DNA from: Manihot esculenta
Taxonomy: Eukaryota > Streptophyta > Magnoliopsida > Malpighiales > Euphorbiaceae
Assembly: GCF_001659605.2 (NCBI RefSeq)
Contig: NC_035171.2
Span: 28,127,825 to 28,191,824 of the forward strand
DNA length: 64,000 nt
Direction of reading: 5' to 3'
In this document: positions 37,858 through 50,227 of the stretch, in pieces
Layout of the letters: each line of letters opens with the position of its first letter
Position numbering within the stretch: the stretch's first letter is position 1
The notes under the pieces: generated by a model
Database searches by the model: none
The model's input: the letters and a program-made list of their open reading frames with translations, nothing else
Told to the model about the DNA's origin: nothing
Program-made: the position numbers and the translations under genes

Positions 37858-40800
37858 TCCCCCCTCAAACTTTGTCGGGGCTGAAGACAAAGTTTGTGTC
37901 GAAATTGAGCCAGGCGAGCTTTAGTCATTGACTTAGTAAATATGTCAGCCAGTTGGAAAGTGGACGGAATGTGCTTAGTGATTAAGACCCCTTGAGCAAC
38001 TCGTTCTCTCACATAATGATAGTCCAAAGCTATGTGTTTGCTACGGGCATGAAGAACCGGATTAACAGTCAAATATAAAGCACTTAAGTTATCACCATAA
38101 AGTATAGGTGGATTACGTTGAGGAACTCGTAAATCATCCAACAGATATCCTAACCAAGTTAGCTCTGCGGCGGCATGAGCCATAGCTCGATACTCTGCCT
38201 CGGTGCTGGAACGGGCAACAGTAGTCTATTTCTTGGCACACCAAGAAACAATATTAGACCCTAGAAAAGTGCAGTAACCAGTTGTGGAACGTCTTGTCAT
38301 CTGACAGCCGGCCCAGTCTGCATCAGAAAAAGCAGAAAGAGCAAGTGACGTATCTGTTGTAAGAGAAAGACCTAAGTCAAGAGTGCCTTTTAAATAACGT
38401 AAAATACGGCGAACATATTTGAGGTGGGACATGTGAGGAGAGTGCATAAATTGGGAAACATAATTAACACTAAAAGAAAGGTCTGGACGGGTAAGCGTGA
38501 GATACTGCAATGACCCTACAAGCACACGAAAATAACTTGGATTATCAACAGGTGTGTCAACGGATGTAGACACCGATTTTTGGACCAATGGCGTGGGCAT
38601 AGGCTGGCATTCTAGCATTTGAGCACGCTCCAAAATGGAATAGGCATAATGAGTCTGGGATAAATGAAGTCCAGTGGTTGTGGATTGAACCTGAATGCCC
38701 AAGAAGTGATGTAAAGGACCAAGATCTTTCATAGAAAATTCTGAATTTAAAACCTGCAAAAATGACTGAACAAGAGTACTGGAAGAGCCTATAAGAAGCA
38801 TATCGTCAACATAAATTAAAAGAATTAAAGTACCAGCTGCCGAATGGAAAACAAATAGAGAAGGATCTGCAAGACTACAATAAAACCCATATTTCAGTAA
38901 AAAAACACTCAGTCTATCAAACCAGGCACGCGGCGCCTGTTTCAATCCATAAAGAGCTCATTGGAGCTTACAAACATAGGAAGGATTATTAGAATCAATC
39001 ATTCCTGGTGGCTGTTCCATATAAATATTTTCAGAAATAAATCCATGCAAGAAAGCATTTTTCACATCTAACTGACGAATAGGCCAATGCCTAACCAACG
39101 CAACAGTTAAAACCAAACGAATTGTGCCCGGTTTAATAACAGGTGAAAACGTTTCAGTGTAATCTACACCGTCTAGTTGATGAAACCCTTTAGCAACAAG
39201 ACGGGCCTTTAACCTATCTAAAGTGCCATCTGGTTTCAACTTAGCTTTATACACCCATTTACACCCTATAACATGCAAATCAGATGTACGGGGAACCAAA
39301 GTCCAACTCTTATTTCTAGTCAAGGCATTAAATTCATCAAGCATAGCATTTTTCCAACCATTATGAGCAAGAGCATGTTTAACATTTTTTGGTTCAGGCG
39401 GAATAACAGAAGACATAGTAACATTCAAAGCATATCGTGGATTGGGTTTAACAATACCTGATTTTGAACGAGTAATCATAGAATGATTAGGTGCTATATC
39501 CTCAACATGCTCCTCAGGTACATTAATTTCAGCTAAAGAAGAATTACCTGCTCCTGCACTAACCGAATCACCTATGTGTAGAACCTCTAAAGACTGCTCC
39601 TGTTGTGCACTAGATTCAATCATGTGCTGATCCGTGATGGGTTGATCATGGAGCAACGGAGCGGCAACAGGAAGCTCCTCTAGTTCCTGGTCTTGAATCA
39701 ACTCGGCTTCTGGTTGTTATGCAAATACCCCAACTGCAGAAAACTGATCGGCTAGTACATCTAAAGTATAAGACAGAACGTGGTCTGTTAATTGGTGTTG
39801 AGATGTTATAGATGAACCAGCTTCCTGAGCTGCTGCTGGTACAACAACAGTTTGGTCCGTTTGCAAGGGCTGTCCAGCAGACACAGCAGTGGCTGTTTGT
39901 TGAGCAGCTAGTGGGTCAGCTGGTGACTGTAACACTACTGCTGACTGTGTGCCTGCTGCTGGCGGGGGTAGCACATCAGACTCTTCTTCACACGGCAAAA
40001 TACCTGCTACATCAACAGCTGAAATAAATGGTGCACATTCCTGTAAACTAAGAGAAGAATCAGTTACATTAGTTTGGGTATTTAAACCAGAACAATCAGG
40101 TAGCCAAGAATTCATAATTTTAAGAGCAAATGATTTATCAAAAGATGACGACTTGAAAGGAAAAACTGCCTCATCAAAACTTACATGACGGCTTATGATA
40201 AATTTTTTAGTTCTAGGGTTAAAGCATTTATAACCTTTGTGTTTTTCACTGTAACCAACAAAAATACATAAGCAAGATTTTGGATCAAACTTATGACTTC
40301 TAGAATCCCAAATGTATGGAAAGCACTTCGAACCAAAGACCCGTAATGAACTATAATCAAAATGGAATCCATGTAGCATATAAAATAGTGTCTCATTGCC
40401 CAACACAGTAGTAGGTAACCTATTCAAAAGAAAGACAGCAGTCTGAAAAGCCTCTACCCACATACATAACGGCATATGGCTATGGTACATCATAGTTAAA
40501 CCTAGTTCACGTATTACTCGATGTCGCCGTTCAACGGCACCTGTTTGTTCAAGAGTATATGGACATGAAATGTGATGTTTTATGCCATGTGCAAGAAAAT
40601 GAGAAGACAAAGCATTATTAACAAACTCACCTCCTCCATCAGAATGAAAAACTTTAATTCGCTTCCCAAATTGTCGAAATATAAATTGTTCAAATGCTAA
40701 ATAAGTAACAAAGAAATCAGATTTCTTCTTTAAAGGAACTATCTAAGAATATTTTGAAAAGTCATCAACAAAACATGCATAAAACTTAAACTTAGAAAAA

Positions 40801-42413
40801 GAAATTACAGGGGCTGGTCCCCATAGATCACAATGAATCTTATCAAAACTAGATGAACTAGTATGTTCTGAAGAATTAAAAGGAAACTTACTCAATTTGC
40901 CTAACTGGCAACTATCACACAAAAACTTAGATTGCAATGAACCTTTTACATCAACTAGATTTTTATTAAATAAAACTGAAACTGCAGAAGCTTGTGGGTG
41001 TCCTAATCGTTGATGCCAAATCTCAGCGGTACCAGTCCTAAACCGATTCGAGAAATAAGCTGTAGGTACTCCAAACAACGTATACAAATTACGCCTCCTT
41101 GGTCCTGTTAAGAGCACCTGTCCCGTTTCCCGATCCTTTACATTAACAGACACGTTAGAGAATTCACAGTTTACAGGATATTCATCAGTCAGTTGGCTAA
41201 TGGATAACAAGTTCTGTTTTAAATCAGGAACAGATAACACATTAGAGATAGGCAAATTATATTTTTGGTTTAAACAGGTTGTACCTACACCATCAATTGG
41301 CAGGAAGGTACCATCCCCTATCGTAATCGAATCAGGTCCATCATACTTATCAATATTTTTTAGAAGAAGTTTGTTACCTGTCATGTGATCAGACGCGCCC
41401 GAATCAGCTACCCAGTCCGTTTCCACGACTCCATTGTTAAGCGTGAGAGCTGCAAGGGCTTGTGGAGGATCTTCACGTTGTGCTTTAGATATCCACCAGC
41501 AGATTTTGGCTATATGCCCCTTTTTGCCACAGTATTGGCAAATTTCATCCTTATAAAGTTCCCGTTCAGCGGGAGTCATTCTTCGCTGACCAGGTGGTGG
41601 AGGGCGACGTTGAGAGGAGTATGATCCTCTGTTCTGACCCTGTCCTTGAGTTTGTTGGGCCTGAAACCCCCGTCCATGAGAATCGAAATTGTTGCGTCGA
41701 TTCGAACTGGAATTGGCTTGTTTCTGTTGATTACCATAAAAGGCAACATGCGCGATCTGGTCAAGCGCAGAATCCGACTGATTGGAGAACCAACTTCGCC
41801 TCTGATCCAGATTTTTTAATTGGGAAACCAGCTCGTTGTAACTTGGCCGTGGTGGTTTGAGCATGGTGGTGGTGAAGGTCTCATATTGCGGACCTAAACT
41901 TGTGAGAAGACAGAAGATCTTTTCATCGTCTGGAACTTTCTTCCCTATTGCAGCCAGATTATCACAAATCTCCTTAAACAAGCGTAAGTGCTCTATGATT
42001 GTTTTATTTTCATCTTTTCGAAAATAAGTTAGCTGTTGGCGTAGGGTAAATACCCTTTCTTGTGAATCTTGTGCATAGGCCTCTTTTAATGCACTCCAAA
42101 CAGCACACACAAGTTCTAGCCCAATGACAAGTCCCAAAGATTCTTCGCTAAGGGTTCCGTAGATCCACCCTCGAAGCAATCGGTCGGACTTTTGCCATGT
42201 CTTAAATTCATTTGACTGTTGTGGTTGATAATTTTCTGGAATTGGTGTTGGAGGAGGAGTGAATTTCTGATCTGCTGGAAATTCCGCCACTAAATGATCG
42301 GATAATTCTTGACTCTCAGCTAAACTCAACACCTGTTCTCTCCAAAATTGGTAATTGGTTTGTTTCAGCTTTAGTGTAACGAAATTCGCTACATTCAAGG
42401 TAGAAGAAGTCAT
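37812..42413 (-). pseudogene. Copia gag-pol polyprotein with four nonsense codons
   Basis: A single frame of 1,534 codons with no frameshift. Order: Gag (MTSSTLNVANFVTLKL...), CCHC knuckle CQYCGKKGHIAKIC (about residue 290), protease WVADSGASDHMTG (about 335), GAG-pre-integrase WHQRLGHPQ (about 465), integrase with KIHCDLWGP and HSDGGGEF, a proline/alanine/glutamine-rich linker, reverse transcriptase with YVDDMLL (about 1200), and RNase H with DADWAGC and ARSSTEAEYRAMA. In-frame stops: TAG at 40743-40745 (in the integrase FSKYS.W position), TAA at 39717-39719 (linker), TGA at 38958-38960 (before ALYGLKQAPRAW) and TAG at 38226-38228 (before TTVARSS). The true end is at 37812. Family resemblance is to RE1-like copia elements. 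It is not autonomous as it stands. Confidence 0.92.
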
Positions 42414-42464
42414 GGTGAGTGGACAGAAAGAAAAGAAAAAAAGAGCGATACTTTTGCTCTTTCT

Positions 42465-42477
42465 GGCTCTGATACCA
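42465..42477 (-). other. Primer-binding site complementary to initiator Met tRNA
   Basis: TGGTATCAGAGCC on the minus strand, directly abutting the 5' LTR. This is the standard plant copia primer-binding site, complementary to the 3' end of initiator methionine tRNA. It fixes the LTR border and the transcription direction. Confidence 0.9.
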
Positions 42478-42777
42478 AAAGGAAATTATAAAGAAATGTA
42501 TTTTATTATAATTGAATGTAGCTCAGTATATCAATGAGCTAAATTACACAGCTTTAAATAAGTAGAAAAACAACCATAGTAGCAAATAAACATGAGAAAA
42601 TAACTGAACTAACTTAGGCAATCAAACTCATCACTCGCAGAATTATAACCACTTAGACACATTCAAAGTAAAATATATTTACAAAAATACACCTTATCAC
42701 TCCAATGCTCTAGCACACGGCAATCACCTTATTACTCCAGAGGGATGAACACATCCTTATAACTCCTTAAGCTATTA
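42478..42777 (-). repeat. 5' LTR (300 bp) of the full-length copia element
   Basis: Partner of 37558-37857. Five substitutions separate the two: one in aaaca(g/t)gag, three within the acttaga...ataacc stretch and one in gtaaaa(c/t)at. The LTR carries the promoter for the element and reads away from the receptor-kinase gene, toward the dioxygenase. Confidence 0.9.
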
Positions 42778-43641
42778 CCTATAAGCTATAGAGAAATAAT
42801 CAAATATAGCACCCTTATTACCAATATGAATAAGAAGCATTATATTCAATACTACAGTGTTCAACTCTGTAGTCTTTTTTTTGGTACAATTGGTTTTCAT
42901 CGGTGTTTAAATTTGAAACTACAGTACCAATGAACTAAATCCAATTAATAGTAGTTTTTATTATAATAGATACAGTAAATAATTATTCAAAATACATAAC
43001 ACTTAATTCCTTATAAAAAAATATTTTATTAAATATATATACATATATAAAGTTGAGGTCTAAAATAGATTAAGAAGAAATTGACAAACGATATACTTTT
43101 TCTCCTTCGTTTAAAAATTGTAATAGAAAAACTGTATTATATTTAGTCGTTTAGTATTTTGATATATTTTAAATGAAAATATTATATGATATTTAGATGT
43201 TTGATATTATTTTAAAGTTTGAATGTGAGATTTATTAATTTGATATAAATAATATTATTACTATGTTAGAAGTATTTAATTATTTCATTCAATTCTAAAT
43301 TTTAATATAGAAACTGATAATTATACCGAAACTAGAATCGAAATAAGAACTGATATTAAAATCAAACCGAAATAAAAAATATACAGAACATGAACTGTAT
43401 CGAAATTCAATTTTAGTTCTGGTTCTAAAAAGTTCAAAGAATTAATTTTTATTTTCGATTTCGGTTCTTACAAAAAATCATCTTGAAACCGCACACCCTT
43501 ACAAAAATCTCAAGATTTCTCTAATAAAAAATAACTTTTTATAAATGTAGATAGTCTCGAACGTATACTATCCTAAATAGATATGTGTTTATCTTTACAA
43601 ATGATTTGTGTCACATAATTTATGGTATAATCATATTTATC

Positions 43642-44600
43642 ATGAACTATATAATAATTTTATGGTTCAAGAATTACATAAAATTGTAATATTTTTCTAT
43701 TGAAAGTTATTTGAAAGATTGATTAGAAGGAAACACCAAATGCTCCATAAAGCTTAATTATCACCTCTTCGTCTTCTGCTATTATCTTCTGCCATACAAA
43801 ATTGTTAAGAGAAAAGCCACAGTGTCTAATTCAAATATTCCTTTTGCAACGAGATTTTGAGAGCACAGAAAGTTTTAGAATAGATATTTTAGAATATTGT
43901 CTATTGATTGGGAATAAGAGAGTTCATATAAGCATTTTATAGAATTGCTCCTACTTTAAGGTAGGACTGAGCATTCGGTCGATTCATTTTAAAATCAAAC
44001 TGACTCAAATAAATTTAAAATTAAAATTATAATATTTGTAAAAATTAAAGAATTGATTTTGAAATGATTTGAATCAAACTGATTTAATTCAGTTCGATTT
44101 AATTTGGTTTAATTGATTGATTCTTTATTAAACTTTTTATTTTTCACACCTTATTTTTAATATTTTAAAATTTAATTAATTAAAATATTTTAATATTGAT
44201 TATTATCTAATTTATTTATATTATAAAAAATAATATATTATTATCATTAATCGGTTCGATTTGATTTGATTTTATTTTTATTAAAATTAAATCAAAATAA
44301 TTGAAATTTTTAAAAATAAAAATTGAGTGGAAAAATAAAAATCAGACTAAAATTTTGAATATCGAATACTGCTATTTTATTGTTCCACTGTGGAAGTTAA
44401 TTTTTTTTAAAATATTAAATATATATAAAAAAAATAGGTTTTTTCTTGTAAGGTTCTAAACCTATGGACTTATTTTTCATGGACTCAATCATGGAAATAT
44501 TTAAAAAAAAAAAAAAATACGAAAACCAGACTTTTAAAATATCTTAAAGATGATTGCTTTCTCCATGCGACTAAGAAAATTCCCCAATACTTTTAAGATG
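43642..44600. repeat. Duplicated block left of the LRR kinase (copy L)
   Basis: Starting atgaactatataataatttt, it matches 50921-51245 and then, after a decayed MITE, 51680-52421. It ends near gattgctttctc...attccccaatacttttaag. The orientation is direct, so related blocks lie on both sides of the receptor-kinase gene. The copies differ by many substitutions. Confidence 0.8.
43973..44345. mobile_element. Decayed MITE related to the element at 63508
   Basis: It begins gactgagcattcggtcgatt and continues with rounds of attcagttcgattt and tcggttcgatttgattt, matching the layout of the young element at 63508-63978 (ggggtgagcattcggtcgg). Ends are eroded and no target duplication is visible. Two further decayed copies lie in the right-hand blocks. 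Confidence 0.6.
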
Positions 44601-44782
44601 GTCCCTTATATATTCCCTTATATATAACGCAGAGACTCTAATTTATTCCATTATGTAGTTTAAATGTAACTAAAAATTAATTCTCCGCTGCTAAATATAA
44701 GATAATGGTCTAATTACTTTTTCATAATAAATAAAGAATGTAACTAAAATTATATTTTTATTTAATATAAAATAAATTTTTT

Positions 44783-45114
44783 ATTAAAATATATTATTAT
44801 ACATTTTATAATAATTAAATTATTGATAAACTGTTATTTTATAGTATTAAAGTAATAATTTTACAATAATTATGAAAATACCATTACTTAAATCTTAAAA
44901 TACAGTAGTGTTTTTTAGTTGAGTTCAATTCAATTAATTTCTTTTTATATTAAAATATATTATTATATATTTTGTAATAATTAAATTACTGATAAACTGT
45001 TATTTTATAGTATTAAAGTAATAATTTTACAACAATTATAAAAATACCGTTATTTAAATCTTAAAATACAGTAGTGTTATTTATTTGAGTTCAATTCAAT
45101 TAATTTCTTTTTAT
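44783..45114. repeat. 166-bp tandem duplication
   Basis: The unit 44783-44948, beginning attaaaatatattattat and ending near agttcaattcaattaatttc, is repeated at 44949-45114 with a small number of substitutions. It is AT-rich and non-coding. Confidence 0.85.
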
Positions 45115-46515
45115 ATTAATTTCATTGTTGCCATGGGAATTAGGGTTCAATATTCCATCATTTTCCTTTGCTGACGCATTTTTTCCGTCGCTAATTTAGC
45201 AGCACACCATAAAACCAAGGGCATCACCATGAGATTTAGGCCATTGGATATCTTCATTCTTTAGTGACGGAATTCTGGCAATTACAAATGCTCCATTTTT
45301 ATTTCGTTGTATGCTCAGCGCTGCTTAGTTTTTTACACCAAGCAATAACATTTTGCATTTCAAAAATTCAGTGCACATTTTAATTAAGCTTTTCTTGAGA
45401 ACTATTCCATTAATTCTTTTATTCTATTAATTCTTTTACTTGACCTCCATTCTTTATAGAAATTAATTTATATTTGAAAAATATTTTATGTAAAAAATAT
45501 TTTTTAATGAATTAACTTATTTTTCATTATTTAACTTTAACTTAAAAAATAAAATTTATTAATAAATTTATCCATAGAAGTCTTAATAAAAAATTTAATA
45601 TATTAAAAATGACTTTCTCGATTCAAAAGAGAAAATTATTTTTCTTAAGATAATTTTTTTTAATTAAGAAAATAATTTTTATTAATTAATTTTTTTGAAT
45701 ATTCTAAATATCAGAAAATATAGAAAATATTTTCTTAAAAAATAGTTGTTTGAAACAAACAGAACCTTAAATTAAAATTGAAATTTGGCAAGACTTAGAG
45801 AAAAAAATAAGTTACTACAAAGCCCTTGTATTTTGTTAGACTTGATTTAATTTCCTTTATAAAGACTTAATTTTCACTTTGATTAGAAAAATATTTTTGA
45901 TTAATCAATTTTTTTAAATTTTTAAAACATCAGAAAATATTTACATGAAAAATATTTTTCATGAAACATAGGATTAATTAAATTGAACTTGAAATTTAAC
46001 ATGATTCATAGGGAAAAGGATAAATTATTATAAATCATTATATTACGTCAAAATTAATTAGTTAGTTTTTTTTTTTCCTTTTAACACAATAAATAAAATT
46101 TGAAAATAAACTATATATTGATATGATATCATTCAAGATCCAGAAGAGAAGAAACAACACATAGGTATATTGTTGCTTCTTTTGTAGGATTAAAGTCTTA
46201 AACTAACAAGAAATCTTTAGAAAATATATAAGTAGAACATTGCTACATTGCAAGGACTTCGTAAAACAAACAAGCATGGTAGGTAGCCATCTGACTTCTC
46301 TAGTAAGAGTTGTTCTCCTGAAACTAAAGAAAGAAATTAGAAAGATCAGTTAATTACCGATTAAGCAAATTCTTGCTTTATTGGAAGCATTTTCAGCCAC
46401 GTTTCTTGACAATCAGACTTGAATAACATGATTTTAAAATTAAAGGAATGAGAATATTTTAAACTAAGTAATTTTTTAAAAAATATTCGAATTATGTTAA
46501 TTTACTTGCCTGTCT

Positions 46516-49500
46516 TCAATCGTAGATTCGAACTCCAAGAAAAATACTTCTAATCAAATGCAGTTCTTTAACGACATCTCTCATACTCATTCTATCTCCG
46601 GGTGATTCTGCTGAACAAGCTACTCCAACATTGAATACTGAAAGCAAGCACTCTTTCTCTTTGCTAATTCTTTCTCGGCTTAGCTCCCCATTATCCCTTG
46701 GACCTTCTTCTATATGTACTACTATCTGCTCTTCTACTTCAGCTACAAACATTCCACTTGAGAGAAGGGCGGGGCATGTAATCTCCGAAAGTCTTGTCGG
46801 TAGTGCATCCTTCACAAAGCTGTGTAGATTCAAAAGGCCTTCAAATTTCTCATCTGTTGGCCTTTTTCCTGTGAACATCTCCAACACAAGAATCCCGTAA
46901 CTATATACATCTCCCTCTTTTGATGCAATACTGCCCATTCCATACTCTGCATTTTATAAAATTTATAAAGTTAATGTATCAACTTGAACATCAATGTTGA
47001 GAACATAAAGACTATCACTTGGTAAGCAACCAAGTAAAATAGAAAACTAAATAATTGCACAGTACAAATGAATATTGGTAATTCCATACATTTGATTACA
47101 AATAACACTAATATGAGGAACTGTACAAGTAATTTACAAATTTTTTTTTTTAAAAAATTTACTTTTTATTATTATTAATGAAAAAATAGAACTAGAGATT
47201 TTACCTGGAGGCGCATAGCCGATGGTTCCTCTTATTCCAATTGAGCTGGTTTGACTTTGTGATGCATCATCAGTGTTCAAGAAGAATTTAGCCAAACCGA
47301 AATCACTTAAATGTGCAACCATGTCATCATCAAGAAGAACATTACCAGGCTTCAAGTCACCATGAATAACAGGAATTTCGCAAAGATCATGAAGGTAATG
47401 CAATGCAGATGCCACATCAATTGCAATATTCAGTCTTTGAAGAAAATTCAAATTTCTTGACTGATTATTATTGTGGATATCATGATGCAACCACGTCTCC
47501 AAGTTTCCATTACCCATGAATTCATAAACTAGAGCTTTGAATTCATTCTGCTTGTAATCAATGCTTGAGCAGCAGGTAAACAACTTAACTAGATTTCGAT
47601 GCCTCAATGTACTTAACACCTTGCACTCTGCCATGAAGCTTTTTGAAGCGCCCTTTATTCCAAGTTTGAGGACCTTAATAGCCACATGTACTCCCAATTG
47701 ATTGAGAAATCCTTTGTACACGAAACCAAAGCTACCGGAACCAATTAAGTTGTCTATGGAGAATCCACTTGTTGCAGCATAAAGATCCTTGTAAGATACC
47801 TTCACAAGGCAATCCATTTCTTTGGATGCAACAGACGAACCTTTTTTTGATACTCTCTTGCGATAAGCAAGCATGAATGCTAACATCAAGAGAACACAAA
47901 AGAACACAGGAGGAACTACTATTGCTATCCTAATGGAAATGGACTTTCCTTTCTTCAATGCATTAGAGGGGCATTTTGGTTGATGGAGTTCTGCCACACC
48001 ACCGCAAAGCTTATTATTACTCATCAATGAAATTGCACTTGCATTGCTAAAAACTCCTTCAGTTGGAATCTCACCAACAAGATCATTAAAAGAAATATTT
48101 AAATATAAAAGGTACTGTAAACTTTGCAGATCTTTTGGAATTTCTCCAGTGAGATTATTTTGTGAAAGATCTAATTGTTGGAGACCCTTCAAGGCAGCCA
48201 AAGACGAAGGAATGCTTCCGTGGAAAGAATTCCCTTGCATATAGAGATATTCCAAACTTGAACAAGATCCAATAGCTCTAGGAATTTCTCCAGAAAGCAT
48301 GTTTTTCGAGACATCCAGAGCATTTATGCTTGTTAGATTTCCAACGTCTGCTGGCAATTCACCAGTTAGTGAATTATGTGACAAGTCCAAGTACTGAGAC
48401 AAGGACGAAAGATGGAGAACCTCCTTGGTTATAGACCCGTTGAGATTATTTCCGGAAGCATCTAAAAACTGCAAATTCTTGCAATTCTTTATGCTTTTTG
48501 GAATACTTCCTTCCAAATTATTGCTTGAAATGGAAAGCTTAGATAATTGGGTGAGATTGCCTATAGAGGATGGGATCTGACCAGACAATTTATTTTCATA
48601 CAAAAACAGATGTTGAAGTTTTTCTAATTTTCCCACAAAAGAAGGGATGACTCCGATGAAAAGATTGTCCTCCATGGCCAATAAAATTAAGTTAATGAGA
48701 TTCTCTAATGCTTTAGGAATAATCCCACTGATTTGATTATGAGAAAAATATAGCTTGGTAAGTTGAACTGATAGATTGGACACAGAATTGGACAAAACAC
48801 CTCCAAAATTGTTGACATCGAAACCCAGTTCTCTCATATTGCTGCAATTTTTCAAAGATGTTAAGAAATCCAAGTCACTTGTCGAATTATATCCCAAATG
48901 ATTATAAGAAACTGTGAGCCTAATAAGATTTTGTAAATTTCCTAGGCAATTCGGGACTTGTCCTTTAAAATTATTTATGGAAAGATCGAGTATTTCTAGT
49001 TGGGAAGCATTGCAGAAGGAATTTGGAATTGAACCAGAAAATAAATTATCTCCGACGCCAATGCGCCGAAGATTTGGGAGAGTAATCCCAATGTTTTCTG
49101 GTAAGCTACCCATGAACTTGTTTTCCGCAATTGAGATTTCCTCAACAGATGAAATATTGAAAAGGGATAACGGGAATGTACCAGAGAGTTTATTTCCCAT
49201 AGCGATGAAAAGCTCTAGGCTTTTTAATCTGCCAAATTCATTTGGAATATTTCCCTCCAACCCCATCCATCCTGCACTTATGATAGCCAGCGATGAAAGA
49301 TTGCCAAGGGAAGATGGAAATTTTCCATTCAAGTTGTTTTCACAGAGCAGAAGCAATTCAAGCATTTCCAAAGAACCAAGCTCTGCAGGGATTTTGCCAG
49401 TTAGATAATTCCATCCCAGGCTGATTACCGAGAGCTGAGAACAACGGGTCAAATTGAGTGGAATTTCACCGTCCATTGTGTTGTTTTGGAGATCGAGTAT

Positions 49501-49878
49501 TTGCAATCGAAACAAATTTCCGACTTCCTGTGGAATTTGACCTTTGAAAATGTTGTTTTGCAGGCTAAGGATTTTCAGAAAACTTAAATTGCCAATAAAT
49601 GGCGATATGGATCCTACCAAATCGTGACCTCGTAACACTATTGAAGTGACCCTCTGGTGGCGGCGACTACAAGCGATTCCATGCCACCGGCAAAAATGGA
49701 TAGAGTGATTCCATGAGTTGAAGACTTGATGTGGATCATTGGATATTCCTTCTTTGAATTTGAGCAAAGCAAGTTGATCAGTCTCATTTGATGAAGAATG
49801 GACATGCATGAATTGCAGGTTGAAAGAGAGGAAAATATCAAGTTGAAGATAAACAAGAAGAAGTTTGTAAATCTTCAT
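46516..49878 (-). CDS. LRR-XII receptor-like kinase, non-RD (EFR/Xa21/At3g47570 type)
   Basis: Two exons: 47205-49878, and 46516-46946 after a 258-bp intron (CCTCCAG/GTAAAA to TGCAG/AGTATG), giving 1,034 aa. The intron splits the Glu codon of GYAPPEYG, the position usual in this subfamily. It has a signal peptide (about 1-30), an LRR N-cap with a C.W.GIAC motif near 62-72, about 20 plant-type LRRs (LxGxIPxxLGNL pattern) to about residue 620, one membrane segment (about 650-673), and a kinase with IGSGSFGFVYKG near 711, VAIKVL, HGDLKPGNVLL near 839 and SDFGLAK near 860. The catalytic aspartate is preceded by Gly, not Arg, marking a non-RD kinase, a hallmark of many innate-immune receptors. Known relatives bind bacterial peptides such as elf18 or RaxX; the ligand here is unknown. 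No stops or shifts were seen, so it looks functional. Confidence 0.93.
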
Positions 49879-49889
49879 TTAGTTTGATA

Positions 49890-49913
49890 GGTGCTGGTGC
49901 TGGTGCTGGTGCT
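49890..49913 (-). repeat. (GGTGCT)4 microsatellite in the RLK leader
   Basis: Four perfect GGTGCT units lie 11 bp upstream of the receptor-kinase ATG, so the transcript leader would carry (AGCACC)4. A second, shorter run of tggtgc lies at about 49932-49948. Unit number is likely to vary between individuals. Confidence 0.8.
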
Positions 49914-50227
49914 AGGAGAATGACTTGGCTCTGGTGCTGGTGCTGGTGTTTAAATAAAGCAAAAATGGAGTTGACTGACTGTTGACCGTTACTGTCGAAA
50001 TTCTCCAGCGGGTAGGGCAAGAAAAAGTGATACAAATGTGGAAGGACAAAGACAGATGCGGAAAAAGGTACCAGAATTATTTGGTGCTGGGAGAATGACT
50101 TGGCTCTGGTTATATAAAGCAAGAATGGAGTTGACTGACTGACCGTTTACTGTCTAAATTCTCCGGCTGGTAGGGCAAGAAAAAGTGATACAAAAAGAAA
50201 GATGCGGAAAAAGGTACCAGAATTATT
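49914..50227 (-). repeat. Two tandem copies of the RLK promoter block
   Basis: Block 49914-50087 (aggagaatgacttggctctgg ... gtaccagaattatt) is repeated in slightly shorter form at 50091-50227. The second copy has its own TATA box (tatataaagc, 50111-50120) and one W-box core, TTGACT (50131-50136). Further copies lie at 52425-52602 and, truncated, at about 56803-56873. Confidence 0.85.
49949..49987 (-). promoter_or_regulatory. RLK core promoter: TATA-like box and two W-boxes
   Basis: On the gene strand a TTTATTTAAA box (complement of 49949-49958) lies about 75 bp before the ATG. Just upstream are two WRKY-binding W-box cores written on the plus strand as TTGACT (49971-49976) and TTGACC (49982-49987). 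W-boxes close to the TATA box fit pathogen-inducible regulation of an immune receptor; actual use is inferred. Confidence 0.5.

Larger units (their letters stand above)
37558..42777 (-). mobile_element. Full-length Ty1/copia retrotransposon, 5.2 kb
   Basis: A complete structure on the minus strand: 5' LTR 42478-42777, primer-binding site TGGTATCAGAGCC (complement of 42465-42477) abutting the LTR, one gag-pol frame, polypurine tract and 3' LTR. The 5-bp target duplication CCTAT flanks it at 37553-37557 and 42778-42782. The uninterrupted target is seen in copy B of the dioxygenase segment (tgactacctataag near 63984-63996). The low LTR divergence (5 of 300) marks it as young. It lies 55 bp downstream of the dioxygenase stop codon, in opposite orientation. 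Confidence 0.95.
42783..46515. other. Intergenic DNA between copia element and LRR kinase
   Basis: No gene was seen. The first bases continue the 3' flank of the dioxygenase segment (aagctatag). A fragment rich in accgaa/cggttc phrases near 43330-43500 ends cgcacaccctta and may be a decayed MITE. It also contains the duplicated block at 43642-44600 and the tandem repeat at 44783-45114, annotated separately. The last part is 3' flank of the minus-strand receptor kinase. Confidence 0.45.

Noticed and set aside
39812..40188. Plus-strand frames within the copia pol linker
   Set aside because: They are antisense of the proline/glutamine/alanine-rich linker of the minus-strand polyprotein, without independent support.
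48914..49408. 164-codon plus-strand frame opposite the LRR region of the receptor kinase
   Set aside because: It is an antisense shadow generated by the repetitive leucine-rich repeat codons.
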